DNA of 64,000 bases from Vitis vinifera (taxonomy: Eukaryota; Streptophyta; Magnoliopsida; Vitales; Vitaceae), in the NCBI RefSeq assembly GCF_030704535.1, contig NC_081810.1, positions 6,954,501 through 7,018,500 on the forward strand, in the 5' to 3' direction. A model generated the notes under the pieces. It made no database searches. It was not told the DNA's origin and was given only the letters and a program-made list of their open reading frames with translations. Below are positions 15,001 to 25,338 of the stretch, one piece after another (the first letter of the stretch is position 1; the number at the start of each line of letters is the position of its first letter). A program made the position numbers and the translations under genes.

Positions 15001-15425
15001 AGCTTAAAAATAAAATAATAATAATTTTAAAAAACAAAAAAAAAAAAAAAGCAAGTTGCAGGACTTAAAATGCTCCAAAGAACCAGAAAAAAGAAAAAGG
15101 GGGGTGGGGGGTGCATTGTCCTAGACTTCCATAACCAAATTCTGAGGAAGACTAATGTATTTTCATGGTGATTTGCTTCCAAAATTCAAACAAAACATCT
15201 GTGATACATTCTCAGAGTCCCAGGCCCTTAACATTGATGCAGGGTAACAATAAAGCAGATAATAACGCTTCTGTGTTGATACTTTTATTTTCAGGGCTTT
15301 TGTCATCAGGGACCAATTTCCCATATTAAATTTACCAAATTTTTTGCAATGACATTTCCATTCCCTCCCTTAACATTACCTTGTATACCTGCTGCCTGAG
15401 CTGTAACATTAGTCGCCTAAGAAAT
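12080..15425. repeat. Diverged tandem segmental duplication (two long units)
   Basis: Unit A (about 12,080-14,300) and unit B (about 14,301-15,425) share the same ordered landmarks. These are 'gcagaattgcag', 'gaccaactgc', 'aaagaaatgtgtt', 'aaaatcataa', 'attttaacatcaag', 'gcttctgcatcgcaa', 'attgacaaa', 'gaagttttgggttatca', 'gtcaaattcattgcatg', 'gtcctagacttccataacc', 'ttttattttcagggctttt' and 'gctgcctgagctgtaacatta'. Unit A has an extra internal partial duplication (about 12,258-12,460 repeated after 12,461) and carries the TRIM insertion. No coding region is conserved between the copies, so the sequence was probably non-coding or already dead when duplicated. Confidence 0.8.
12547..13165 (+). 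mobile_element. TRIM retroelement with three LTR copies
   Basis: A non-coding miniature LTR element. LTR1 is 12,547-12,699 (starts TGTGATGTCC, ends GTTACA) and is followed at 12,702-12,713 by TGGTATCAGAGC, the standard initiator-tRNA-Met primer site. A short internal region ends in an 18-base G run (about 12,817-12,834). LTR2 starts at 12,846 (TGTGATGTCCCACATCGG) but is cut at about 12,931. A second partial internal region ends in another G run (about 13,008-13,024). LTR3 (13,025-13,165) lacks its first bases. The whole is flanked by ATCTC at 12,542-12,546 and 13,166-13,170. The LTR-int-LTR-int-LTR order suggests unequal recombination of a single insertion. Not assigned to a named family. Confidence 0.88.
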
Positions 15426-15982
15426 GCATAACACTTTAACACGAAGCCATGTCCACGCCCTTTTTTTCAATTCTCTACATCTTCCATCTTCCCAACATCA
15501 TCACCAACACATCAACTACATATACCTTCTTCTCAGCATCATCACCAACACCTCAATCTACCAGGTTATATCCATTCTATAGTCATTTCTAACCAAATAA
15601 AATGATATCCTTCAAGCCACCAACTGCCCTCCCAAGAATTCAACATGAATTTATGGCGGTATGATAATCTCAAACCCAGACTGCTAGCATTCTGATCGAT
15701 AAACTTGGTTACTGGTTCTAAACTATGCATTCATTAATGTCAACTAGCATTTTTCACACACAAATATACAGATAGAGGGGGAAGGGAGAATTTGTTTGTT
15801 GAGTAGAAGAGAAAAGTGCTATGATACAATTTTCTCAACATAAGCTACACTATAATTATAATAGAACAATAACCTGCAATATTCTGAAAAAAGAAGAGTA
15901 CAAAAAAAAAAAAAAAAGCAGTGCTCATGAGTACAAGAAGGACATACAAATGGCAGCATTTTCATGGAAAATAATTTGCAAT
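15426..15982. other. Spacer, no gene recognised
   Basis: Mixed AT-rich sequence with an A run at about 15,902-15,917. Nothing supported here. Confidence 0.5.
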
Positions 15983-16102
15983 TCATACAAAGATGACGAT
16001 AATGTGCAGAAGACTGCCAAAACTAGCTCCCAGGACAAGACCCTCTTCAGGATTATCTGGATTAAAATGAATTCCAAAGAGAATCAAGCAAAAGGAAGGC
16101 AT
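15983..16102 (-). CDS. Small hydrophobic ORF or terminal exon, unrecognised
   Basis: A 39-codon minus-strand frame starting ATG at 16,100-16,102. It reads like the end of a small membrane protein: a hydrophobic start (PSFCLILFGIHF), a polar middle (NPDNPEEG) and a hydrophobic end (LVLGASFGSLLHIIVIFV) before TGA. The composition looks coding, but I do not recognise it. There is a stop two codons upstream of the ATG. So it is either a free-standing small ORF or a last exon entered through an acceptor near GTAAAG. It is downstream of the RPL4 gene on the same strand and could lie in that transcript. Confidence 0.3.
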   Translation of the reverse strand: MPSFCLILFGIHFNPDNPEEGLVLGASFGSLLHIIVIFV

Positions 16103-16662
16103 GGGACTTTACAGCATCACTCTGTTACATTGGAATTCTCATCTGCTGCCTCCAACCCTGTACATCGAGGCGCAAGAAAATGAAGGAAATCAACTATAGC
16201 CAATCATAAAGAGGGTGATTACAATTTACAATTCTCTTCCAAGAAACAGCAACTACTCTTTAATTTCAAGGTTATATGAAGAAATAAACAGCTAGGGCCA
16301 ATCTACAATCTTTAATGGCAAACACAATGCCAACCCCAGAGTAGTGACAAGAATGCTTAAATAACATGGAGTTAGATGCTCAAAAAATGACTCGAAATCA
16401 GTCTGTAATGTCTGCAGCAATGCAGGTTCACATCTATAATTTAACCAAAAATGCTTCCATGTCTCTTTTTATTGAATTCTCATATAAATTCTCAAGTTCA
16501 ATACAGAAGTCTCACAAGTTCAAAATTCACAGTTCGTAGCATTCTGCATCCAATTACAGAAGAAAAAATTCGAACAAATTTTGAATCTCAAACAGGCAAT
16601 GTGATCATATACCCGAAAATATATAGGTGAAGCAGATATAATTGATACTAAATTGAAAAAGA
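16103..16662 (-). other. Probable 3' UTR and/or 3' intron of the RPL4 gene
   Basis: AT-rich sequence downstream of RPL4 on its strand. A donor-like GAAG|GTTAGT overlaps the RPL4 stop codon. An acceptor-like TTGGATGCAG (read on the minus strand, about 16,543-16,552) could lead to a short alternative tail. No other gene is seen. Confidence 0.35.
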
Positions 16663-17499
16663 CTAACCTTCATCACCATCTTCATATTCTTCTTCATCAT
16701 CAGCTTCTTCACCTATGGCTTCAACCGCATACATTCTATTCAAATAATCCACTGTCTCCTGCGTCAGCACCAGCTTGTCTGAATTCAATATATCGAACAA
16801 ATTCAAAGTCCTTGGCGTCAACATCTTTAAAGTCCCGATGTTTCTACTCGATAACCTCACATTATCCGAAACTTCTGTCATCAGAAACATTGATTTCTCT
16901 TTCGGATCGATCCCCCACCTTTTCATAGCAGAAATGAACTCCTTGGTCTTCGGTTTATCGAACTTATCTGAGAAATCTTCAACAACAATCGTGTTCACTG
17001 CCGCGCTCGACATCGCCGTCGATATCGCCAGCCGCTTTTCCTTCCGATTAATCTTGATGCTCCAATCCCTCGGCTTGGGGCCGAAGACGACCCCACCACC
17101 GGGCCGGAGCGGGGTCCGCTGGGACCCACGACGGGCGCGGCCGGTCTTCTTCTGGGGGTAGGGCTTTTTGCCGCCTCCCCGGACCTCTCCGCGGGTGAGG
17201 GTGGAGGCGGTGCCGCGGCGGCGGTTTTGCAGGTCGGTGATGATGCCACGGTGGACGACGGCGCGGGCAGTGTCGAGAGGAGCAGATTTGAGATTGAGTT
17301 GAGTCTCGCCAACTTTTTCTCCTGTGAAAGAGAGTATGGGAATGGCGACGAGGTCGGAGCGAACAGAGAGGGGTTTGAGGGGTTTGAGAAAAGAATTAGG
17401 TTTGAATGTAGAGAGGAAATTAGGGTTCTGGCGAGAGGAGCTTCCGAAGATTGAGGATGAGAAGAATGAAATCGACGGCGACGTTGCCGTGGTCGCCAT
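16663..17499 (-). CDS. RPL4: 50S ribosomal protein L4 (uL4c), chloroplastic
   Basis: Structural protein of the large subunit of the plastid ribosome, binding 23S rRNA and lining the exit tunnel. The ORF gives 278 residues from the ATG at 17,497-17,499, close to the length of other plant plastid L4 precursors. The frame is open 22 codons further upstream, but MATTATSPSISFF is the expected plastid transit-peptide start. Residues about 1-55 are Ser/Phe-rich; the L4 core follows with the conserved tunnel-loop region GRARRGSQRTPLRPGGGVVFG. The C-terminus has the acidic tail (EEADDEEEYEDGDE) seen in plastid forms. The stop codon lies within a good donor (GAAG|GTTAGT), so the last residues may differ if a 3' intron is used. 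It is divergent from the C2-domain gene. Confidence 0.93.
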   Translation of the reverse strand: MATTATSPSISFFSSSIFGSSSRQNPNFLSTFKPNSFLKPLKPLSVRSDLVAIPILSFTGEKVGETQLNLKSAPLDTARAVVHRGIITDLQNRRRGTASTLTRGEVRGGGKKPYPQKKTGRARRGSQRTPLRPGGGVVFGPKPRDWSIKINRKEKRLAISTAMSSAAVNTIVVEDFSDKFDKPKTKEFISAMKRWGIDPKEKSMFLMTEVSDNVRLSSRNIGTLKMLTPRTLNLFDILNSDKLVLTQETVDYLNRMYAVEAIGEEADDEEEYEDGDEG

Positions 17500-17925
17500 T
17501 TTTACAGATGTGTGAGAGACTGAGAGTGAGAGGTGTAGAGGATTGTTATCCGTTCCAAAAGGCACTAACGAAATATTTTTGTTTTTTTGTTTTTGAAAAA
17601 TAAAAATAATCTATTTTCTTTCTGATAGGCCCATCCAGCTACTATTGATAAGATGGTCAGTCCAGTTATAGGTTTTCGGCCCAATATGGTTCGTGAATAA
17701 ACTGAATTATCCTTTTCTGTTGTAAAAAACTACAATAAACCAAAACTACCCTACGGACTTCCACGCGTCGTCACAAAAACTAAAGGCACCGATATTACAT
17801 GCCTCAGAGGGTGAAAAACTTTGCCATGTTTCTGAACCTATAAGGCTTTTGCTTCAGCTTTTACTCGGATTTTCTCTCCTAATCTCTCCGAATTAATCAC
17901 CACAGCGCCACCACCAAATCCCGCC
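17500..17925. promoter_or_regulatory. Shared divergent promoter of RPL4 and the C2-domain gene
   Basis: Only 426 bases separate the two start codons. The RPL4-proximal half has two site II elements (GGCCCA; TGGGCC on the minus strand) at 17,628-17,633 and 17,678-17,683. These are TCP-binding motifs common in plant ribosomal-protein promoters. The C2 side has a CT-rich leader just before 17,926. No clear TATA box is seen on either side. Confidence 0.65.
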
Positions 17926-18873
17926 ATGGCCACCTCAAGAATTCAGCCTCCGCCGCCGCCGCCGCAGTCGAAGCTTATGGACCTCGATGTCACCATCGTC
18001 TCCGCAAAGCATCTCAAAAACGTCAACTGGCGCAACGGGGACCTCAAACCCTACGCCATCTTCTGGGTTGACCCGGAACGCCGATTTGCTACCAAACCCG
18101 ACGACTGTGGATCGACTCGGCCGGTTTGGAATGAGCACTTCTCCATCCCCATCAACACCCCTCCCTATGACTCCGTCTTCACTCTTGAGATTTTTCACTC
18201 CAAGCCCTCCGAAACCCCCAAACCGCTTGTGGGTGTTCTTCGATTTCCGATCAAGGACCTGGTTGACTCGGACGAGTCAGCCAACTCCATAAGGACGCTT
18301 GAACTTCGACGTCCTTCCGGCCGTCCCAACGGCAAAATCCGGATAAAGCTCGCCCTCCGTGAGAGGCCGCCGCCGACGCCAGATTACCATATTGCCCCCC
18401 AATCAAGCTATTATTACTCCAGTGCCCCTCCCCCTCCCCCTCCTGCGCGCGACTACAGGGGATTCTCGTCCTCGCCCTACACCACCCATCCTCCCCCTCC
18501 GGCGCCGGCCCCATCCTCCGCTGCGCCGTACTCGTACGGCGGGTACTCCGACCCATATTCTGGGTACTATGGTTATTATTCGCAGCAGCCACCCGTACCG
18601 CCGCCTAGGCCGTTCTTCGATCGACCGTCCAATTACGGCGTTCCAGGTGGGCCATCGGCGCCGGTGGATTACTCGGCGTACGAACACAAGCCAAAGGGTA
18701 GTGGAAAGATGGGTCTCGGCACTGGTTTGGCCGTAGGCGCTGTTGCCGGTGCACTCGGGGGGCTAGCTTTGGAGGAAGGGATCAAGTACGAGGAGGAGAA
18801 GGTTGCAGATAGAGTGGAAAATGACTTGTCGGCAAGGGATGATTACAGTGATTATCATCGCAGTGAGTATTGA
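17926..18873 (+). CDS. C2-domain protein, SRC2-like, with Pro/Tyr-rich linker and Gly-rich C-terminal segment
   Basis: A single-exon 315-residue protein. After a short poly-Pro stretch, residues about 16-125 form one C2 domain (LDVTIVSAKHLKNV, then PYAIFWVD, W-NE-F and LGVLRF-type beta strands). Residues about 130-250 are a low-complexity linker rich in Pro, Tyr, Ser and Gly. Residues about 263-285 are GLGTGLAVGAVAGALGG, a Gly-zipper-like hydrophobic stretch, then an acidic tail. Members of this plant family (SRC2, BAP-like) bind membranes and are often stress- or cold-responsive; the exact role here is unknown. The start is supported by a CCGCCATGG context and by the shared promoter. The third codon positions are strongly GC-rich compared with THIC. 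Confidence 0.85.
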   Translation: MATSRIQPPPPPPQSKLMDLDVTIVSAKHLKNVNWRNGDLKPYAIFWVDPERRFATKPDDCGSTRPVWNEHFSIPINTPPYDSVFTLEIFHSKPSETPKPLVGVLRFPIKDLVDSDESANSIRTLELRRPSGRPNGKIRIKLALRERPPPTPDYHIAPQSSYYYSSAPPPPPPARDYRGFSSSPYTTHPPPPAPAPSSAAPYSYGGYSDPYSGYYGYYSQQPPVPPPRPFFDRPSNYGVPGGPSAPVDYSAYEHKPKGSGKMGLGTGLAVGAVAGALGGLALEEGIKYEEEKVADRVENDLSARDDYSDYHRSEY

Positions 18874-21600
18874 AGGAAGGAGGAGCTGAATTATCGGGTT
18901 TTGAACTCTGATGAGATGATAAATTGCAAATGATTGGTTGACAGTGTTGGGTTTGTGGCTTTTACTGAATATATATTTGTACATAATCTATGATTATCTA
19001 TCTTCTTGTCGGTTATCCTTTATTTTTCTAATGGATGTTGGAGAATTTGGGCCTTCTGAGAACCTCTGCAATGTGCGTGTTTCATGTTCTAAGAGGAATG
19101 AATTTGGTTTACTAAAATTTCCTGCTTTGATTGTATTTCGTTATGTTTTTTAGTTTCTTGAATTGTTCATGGAGAATTTTGTGATTGACACGCATTTACT
19201 TTGAATTTGGGGTGCCGTCTGTTGTCTTCGGCCATGTTGTCAGTGATCACCAGTCAATTGTCTATGCAGTATGCAGAAGTAATCTAATTGTTTGAGTGGG
19301 TCAATGCTCGGATTTTTTATGATCAAATTAATAGGATTGGTTTATTGTTGGATGGATCAATGCCCGATCAAACATTTCTCTTATGTCCTTGGAGCTGGAG
19401 GAGTGAGCAAGAGACTGGAGATTTTCTCATGATTTGCAGCTTAGGATAAGGCTTCTGATGAATTTAACTTCAGGTTTGATATGTGAAAGTTTAGCCTTTT
19501 GGTTGTTCATTTTAAGTTTATGAGAACATTTTCCACCTTGTCTAGGTCAAATTTATTCCCTTAGAGCTAGAATCTGTGTTCTTAGAATTTCACTCGTAGT
19601 TGATTCTCTTGTGGTTTTTAAGATTCTCTGGAGCCAGTAGCTATTGGAAGATGCTAAAAGGAGACCTTGTATCATAAGCTTTCCTTTCCACTCCATCCAA
19701 TGTGCTTTAGATTGTTTTGCACATTCCTTTTTTGTTCATAGCTTGTGATCAGTAGCAAGTATATAAGATAAGGTTTAGACATGCTCAAGGAAGAAAGATG
19801 ATGGTCCTTCCTAACAAAAAAAAAAGAGGATGGTGTTTAGAAGATGAACTTGGTGCTGGTTGGGGTTGATAAAGGAGTTATGAATGGAAGAATGATGAAA
19901 AAAAAGTGAATTTTTGGCTTCTAACGAGTTTGTTTTGACAAATTTGGATTTTGTTTGTCAATGGCTGGATAGGATACTGGTGATTAGCTCATAAGAGCCG
20001 TGATTTTCAAGTGCAGAAGCAATTCTCATGGAGCCAACTCCCAGAGCTTCCTTGTAGCGGCTCCATTCCATTCCCTCTTTCATAGGAACCTTAAAATGAC
20101 TATTTCATTATATTCCATCCATATCCTAATTCCATTCATTTGGTATCCCGTCGGTGTCATTGCCACATCAATGACACAAGAGATGTCTTTTCTAGTTTAT
20201 CTATTTCTATGTATGAAAAGTTAAAAAATCATACATCTAGTTTATCTATTTCTATGCTAAAAAATCATCGTATGATAGTCCAGAAATTGCAATAGTTAGG
20301 CATCATAAAGGTTTGGGTGGGGAAGGGTTGTTGAAAATTATGCTGGTGTAAGACAATTGTTTTTTCTTAGTGGTTAAGATTAATACCTGAGGTGCATAAG
20401 ACTCGTAGTTTTCTCTCTTTTCAATCTAGGTTCGGCCTGTCGTAAGGGTAGAGATTGGAAAAACCTGGCTTATAAGTTTAGTTGAGATGGATAACTTGGG
20501 GGTGTAAAACAGCCATGTCCCAGTAGCTTTGCCTGATAACTTGGGCATAGAACAGCCCCAGTAGCTTGGGTTGAAGGTGCTGGGCCTGAGATAAGAGCAC
20601 TAAGATGAAAATATATGATTTCACTCCTGTCATTCAACCATGGAAAACTTTTCTATTTTGGAATTTCGCCTAACCTAAAGTAACAACAAATAGGAACCTA
20701 CTTGGAAGCAAAGAGAGATGTTGCATCATAGAAGCTTGGGCTTCTTTATTTGATCATATTACTTAAAAACTTTTGCTCAAATGGACTTGTAATCCATTGG
20801 ATGGCACTGGTTAAGGTTTTCCACAACATAGGAGAGCTAATGTTTTTTTTTCCCTTTCTTTCTCTGGAAGCAAGGGAGGGGATCATTGTCATGAAGAAAA
20901 TCAGATTTCACAATTTTGAAACATGCCCAAATCCTCTCCTACACGGCTACGCTTGCATCTCTCTCTCTCTCTCTTTGCTTTAATATATATTCGAACTTTT
21001 CCTTGGGTAGCTGTCAGCAGATAGCATGCTCCATAGTGAAATTATTCAAACCACATGGCTGGCAGTGATGGAGTATGGAGGATTTCAATTCATTTGTCTT
21101 GAATGTGGAAGATTTGGGAACAGATATGACAATTGTACTGACAAGGTAAAGTGAACGTGAAGAAAAGTTGATAAGTGTGGTGCAGACTGCAGTGGATGAC
21201 ATCTATTCATTTGAAAACAAACGTAGCTCCTAAAACAAACATAACTCCAATCAACCTTCTAATTATGGCGTAGTGTAAGTTGAAACACAACTACCTTGAG
21301 GGTCCCCCCCAACAAGTGGATTTTCCATTTGACTCTCCCTTGAGAGATGCTCTGTGTGATGAATCATGGTGATATAGGGTTTAGAAAAGTTTTCCACTCC
21401 CCATCGCAATGATGACAAGCAGAATGGTCCTAAGTTGAATTCACAATGGTAATACTGCTGATAAGGTGGTGTCATTGTAGTTTTCAAAAAAAATTCCAGT
21501 TATAATTCTTTTAATAATAAAAATAATAAATAAATAAATAAAGAGTTAAAGATGTTAAGAAGGAAGTGTTCCTTAGTGGGTCATAGGATTCTCAATTGGG
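18874..21600. other. Intergenic spacer
   Basis: The first few hundred bases probably hold the 3' UTR of the C2-domain gene. A (CT)n tract lies at about 20,957-20,976. Several short open frames exist, but none has splice context or recognisable content. No gene supported. Confidence 0.5.
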
Positions 21601-21619
21601 CTATGATGACTATGAAGGC

Positions 21620-21859
21620 CAAAATATTGGGCCGAATTTTGGGCTTATTCTGAATTGGGCCCATCAGCTAAGACAGGCCTGAGTTCTGCAAACTCTGGAG
21701 GACTCCATCATCGCTCCTCGGACCCACCCAAACCCTAGAGCCCTAGAAAATGGTGATTTTTCCCCGAGGACCAGTTTAGAACGACTGGAAATTTCTTAAT
21801 TTTCTCGGTGTTATCCAAATTCCCGATTTTCTCGGCGATTTGTTCAAAGGAAATTGAAA
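21620..21859 (+). promoter_or_regulatory. Promoter and leader of the Josephin-like gene
   Basis: Two site II motifs, TGGGCC at 21,628-21,633 and TGGGCCC at 21,656-21,662, lie about 200 bases before the start codon, followed by AAACCCTAG (about 21,731). No TATA box is evident. This is typical of broadly expressed plant housekeeping promoters. Confidence 0.55.
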
Positions 21860-22853
21860 ATGGCGGCGGCAGAGGACACGACGCAGATCTATCACGAAAG
21901 GCAAAGATTACAGTACTGCCTCTTGCATGCTCTCAATAACCTGTTTCAGGTGCTTTTTCAAACCTATTTCTGTTAATTTTTTTCCTTGGTCCGTTTGGCT
22001 GCAGGGAAAACAGTGGGAAATGAAGCATAATAACAAAAATTTGAGGAATTAAAACAAAAACCCTCCACTGAACCCACCCTACTGGTTGTATTCATAATTA
22101 TTTTTTTCTTTACTTCCTCCATTCTTCTCAGAAACCAAACATAGGTCGTGTTAGTACAGAATTGAAGTCTTGGAGTTCCCAATTCCACTGTTTTATTGCT
22201 TTATATACCAAGAATTCATACTGAATTGAAATTGCATGAACCCAAAATTTTAGACAGATGAAATGAACAGTAAATGAGATATTTTCTTACTGCCACAAAA
22301 TCAAAATTCTCAATCAAATTTGTATTAGCTTGTCCTTATTCGTTTCAGTATGATTTTACATGGTTCTAACAAATGCATGGTACTTTAGGAGAAGGACATA
22401 TTCACTAGAGCAAAGCTGAATGCCATAGCCGAAAAGCTCAGTCTTGATGACCCAAATAAGGAAACATGGACACCATTATCTGTGTTATTCAAGCCTCATC
22501 ACAATATGATCACTGGAAACTACGACATAAACGTTCTAACTGCAGCCTTGGAAGGGAAAGGGAAAAGTGCGATTTGGCATGATCGCCGTAATGGTGCTTC
22601 TTCGATTGATCTTGATGGTGCTGAAGATACTTTAATGGGTATTATGCTTAACATCTCAGTTAGACGGTTTGGTGGGATTTGGAATGGTAGGCATTGGTTT
22701 ACATTGAGAAAGATGGGTGGGGTTTGGTATAATTTGGATAGTGATCTGAAGTCTCCTCAATCCTTTAAAGATGTTGAAGAAGTTAAGAAATTCTTGGATT
22801 GCATCATTGGTGGTGGTGGAGAGATTTTTCTTGTCATGAATTGTAAAGAGTGA
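21860..22853 (+). CDS. JOSL: Josephin-domain deubiquitinase (JOSD-type)
   Basis: Predicted cysteine protease that cleaves ubiquitin chains. Two exons, 21,860-21,949 and 22,389-22,853, join in phase 0 through CAG|GT and TTTAG to give 184 residues. That is about the size of human JOSD2 and just a Josephin domain without the ubiquitin-interacting tail of ataxin-3. The catalytic Cys is in QYCLLHALNNLFQ (Cys20), the catalytic His in NGRHWFTLRK, and the third catalytic position in WYNLDSDL. All are present. The start has the expected Tyr-His-Glu-Arg-Gln approach to the active-site Cys. Arabidopsis has one orthologue annotated as JOSL. The second intron-free exon ends in a clean stop. Confidence 0.9.
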
Positions 22854-25279
22854 GTTTTAGTTTCTTTAAGATGTGGGCTATGATGAACTTTCAAATTTGT
22901 ATCTTATATACTTGGCTTGTAAAAGTAACCATAGTATACAGGAATGAAGAAGTTTCTTGAGAATTCAGTTTCATTCATTTGTTCTCTGCTTACTCATACT
23001 TCTGATTTTTATTGAGATACTTGAAATTCATGAAGCACTATTAGGAAGCAATTCTGTGGGTTTTGCATTGCTTTGAAATGAGTAAAGTTCTTTGAGTTGG
23101 TTGGGGGGTGGGGGTGGTGATGTTGTGTAACAATCGTGCAATTATAGTTTGTCCTCTACTAGAACTTTGGTGCAGGTAGAAATTGCAAGCAAATAATGAC
23201 TGGGTGAAGAAGAAGGTGAAACTCCAATGTGGAAGGCCATATCTCATCAAATACTCTGGCATCCTCAATGTTGCACATGATGTAAAGAAGCTCTTCCAGA
23301 AGAGTACTGCTGACACCTCCTCTTTCCTCCGCCAAATTAAAAATGAAACCAGCTCCTGTTGTCCTCTTTCCGAGCCACCATGACAAGGCTTCTAGTTTTG
23401 GTACAGTTCTAGTCGTTACAATTTTGTTTCAATTAGACTCTACTTGCTGTGTTTTGACTTCAATTTTCATATGGTGTTGTATAGTACTTATTATGTGTAT
23501 AGTCTTCGAAGTAAATTGGTTTAAGATGGCCTTTTACTTCCTTTAGTTCTCTTGATCTGTATGAAACATGTTGGAAGAAAGCCCATACCATTATGCTTTA
23601 CAGTTTAACATTTGAAGCTCAAAAGGCACAATCAGAAGTATTTCATCCTAGCTCAATTACTGCTATATTGTCCTTCTCCCTTTTCTTGTTTGGAATTTCC
23701 ATTGATAGTGATGTAGTTGTACCAATAAGTTAGCCTAGGCGAAGAGTTTTTGCATAGAGATTTCAGGAGATACATGACTTTAAGCGTGGAAGATCCAGAT
23801 ACAGTAGATTTTATATGCATTTGGGTTATCTCTGAAACAGATTACTGCAAAGATGATTCACTTACAACCCCCCTTTTGCTAAAGGAAAAGGTAACTTACT
23901 CAAGGAAAGTGATCGATTCCCTAAAATATTCACCTCATCTCTGGGTGGACCATCCACCTCTGGTATCTAATTGGGAATCAAGAGCAAGGAAAAAGCAATG
24001 AACACAAACAGAAGGTTGGACAGGTTTGTCGTCTACCTTTTACCTCCTTGCCTTCTAATGGATCCTTCCCACTTTCCTTTCTTGAACCAACTCTTATTTC
24101 TTTTGGATTTTTTTTCTTCTGGATACATTTGTTTGATTCAGTTAATAATCCTCAGATAGGCCCATTCCTCCAGATTTGTTCAAACTTGCACCTTACTCGG
24201 CAGTCCATTGTTCCCCACCACAACATACAATAATAGCCGTCTTTCTCTCATCCGTGATCTTGCAGAGAAGCTCCTTGATTTCTTTTGTCACTTTTAAGTA
24301 TTTTTCTCAAAAGAAAAGGCTTCAGCTCTGGATGTTTAATTGGGAGCAAAAAGGGTTGTCATTGTTTCTGTTTTACTGCTAAAGAAACAAACAAAAAGAG
24401 ATCAACAGACTCCTATACGTTCAGAGGTCATTACTATGAATTTTGTACTGTTGCGGAGGTTGGTTTTCAAGCCCTGCTTTGGAGGGAGTGAGAGACAAAT
24501 TTAATGGTGTTAGCTGTTTCTAGTGATGTTATAAGTCAATGAGATCGAGAGAGGAGAGTATTGCCATTTGTTTCTTGCAGGGCCTTTAATGTGTCTGGTA
24601 CTGGTGTGTTTGAGCCCCTGTCTCCAATGACATTTCCACATGTATAAGAGGTCTCTGTTTAGGGTCATTACTCCAAATGCCAATTGTAATCTCCCAAGAG
24701 TAGTTGAGATTTAGACTACATAGCATACAAAGACCTAGTCTGCTAACCTTGTTTTGAGCCACTCATTCCTTCTCTGTTCAAGTCTCTTTCCATAATCCAT
24801 GAATGATTGCTGCAAAATCCATCAAATCAGACTCCTCCCTCATCTTTTCTCCGCTTTTTCTTTTCCCATTTTTCCTTTTTTTATTCCCACACACTCCATC
24901 TGCCTTTGAATCTATGATCCAAAAGAATGCATGCATAAAAAAGGTGGAGCCCATCTGGTCCCCTTTGGGTATTCTCTTTGGTTTTGGGTGTCCTCAAATT
25001 TAATACATTGACAAATACATTTATGCACTCCCCCCTTTTGGCGATCCCTTTGTATCTGGGTCAAATATGGCATTTAATACACTCATAAATTCATTTTACC
25101 TTCCCCCCACCCTTCTCTTTGGTTAAACTCTATTTTTGTGCAATAAACTTAGAGTTGATAAACCCGCAAACTCAATATCTGTCTGTCTATATCCGTGTCA
25201 ACCTCATTCCCTTTCCCATTAATACCTCTACAAATTCATTGCTCAATATCTGTGTTAGGACCCCTTACATTTTCTACAT

Positions 25280-25283
<4 letters not shown>
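22854..25283. other. Intergenic spacer
   Basis: Contains the Josephin-like gene 3' UTR. A stretch at about 23,183-23,383 (+) has an open frame of 66 codons containing HDVKKLFQKS; I cannot tie it to a known protein and it lacks a promoter. The remainder is AT-rich with T-rich tracts. No gene supported. Confidence 0.45.

Positions 25284-25314
<31 letters not shown>
25284..25314 (+). repeat. (CT)n microsatellite in a 5' leader
   Basis: About 15 uninterrupted CT units end 25 bases before the start codon of the next gene, as is common in plant leaders. It is likely polymorphic in length. Confidence 0.8.
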
Positions 25315-25317
<3 letters not shown>

Positions 25318-25338
25318 CACACACGAAAGAGTTTTTAG

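Noticed and set aside
18251-18736. Arg- and Pro-rich open frames overlapping the C2-domain gene
   Set aside because: Composition effect of the GC-rich Pro/Tyr linker; the C2 frame is the real one.
23183-23383. 66-codon frame after the Josephin-like gene
   Set aside because: Slight coding look, but no promoter, splice link or recognisable family; left as spacer.
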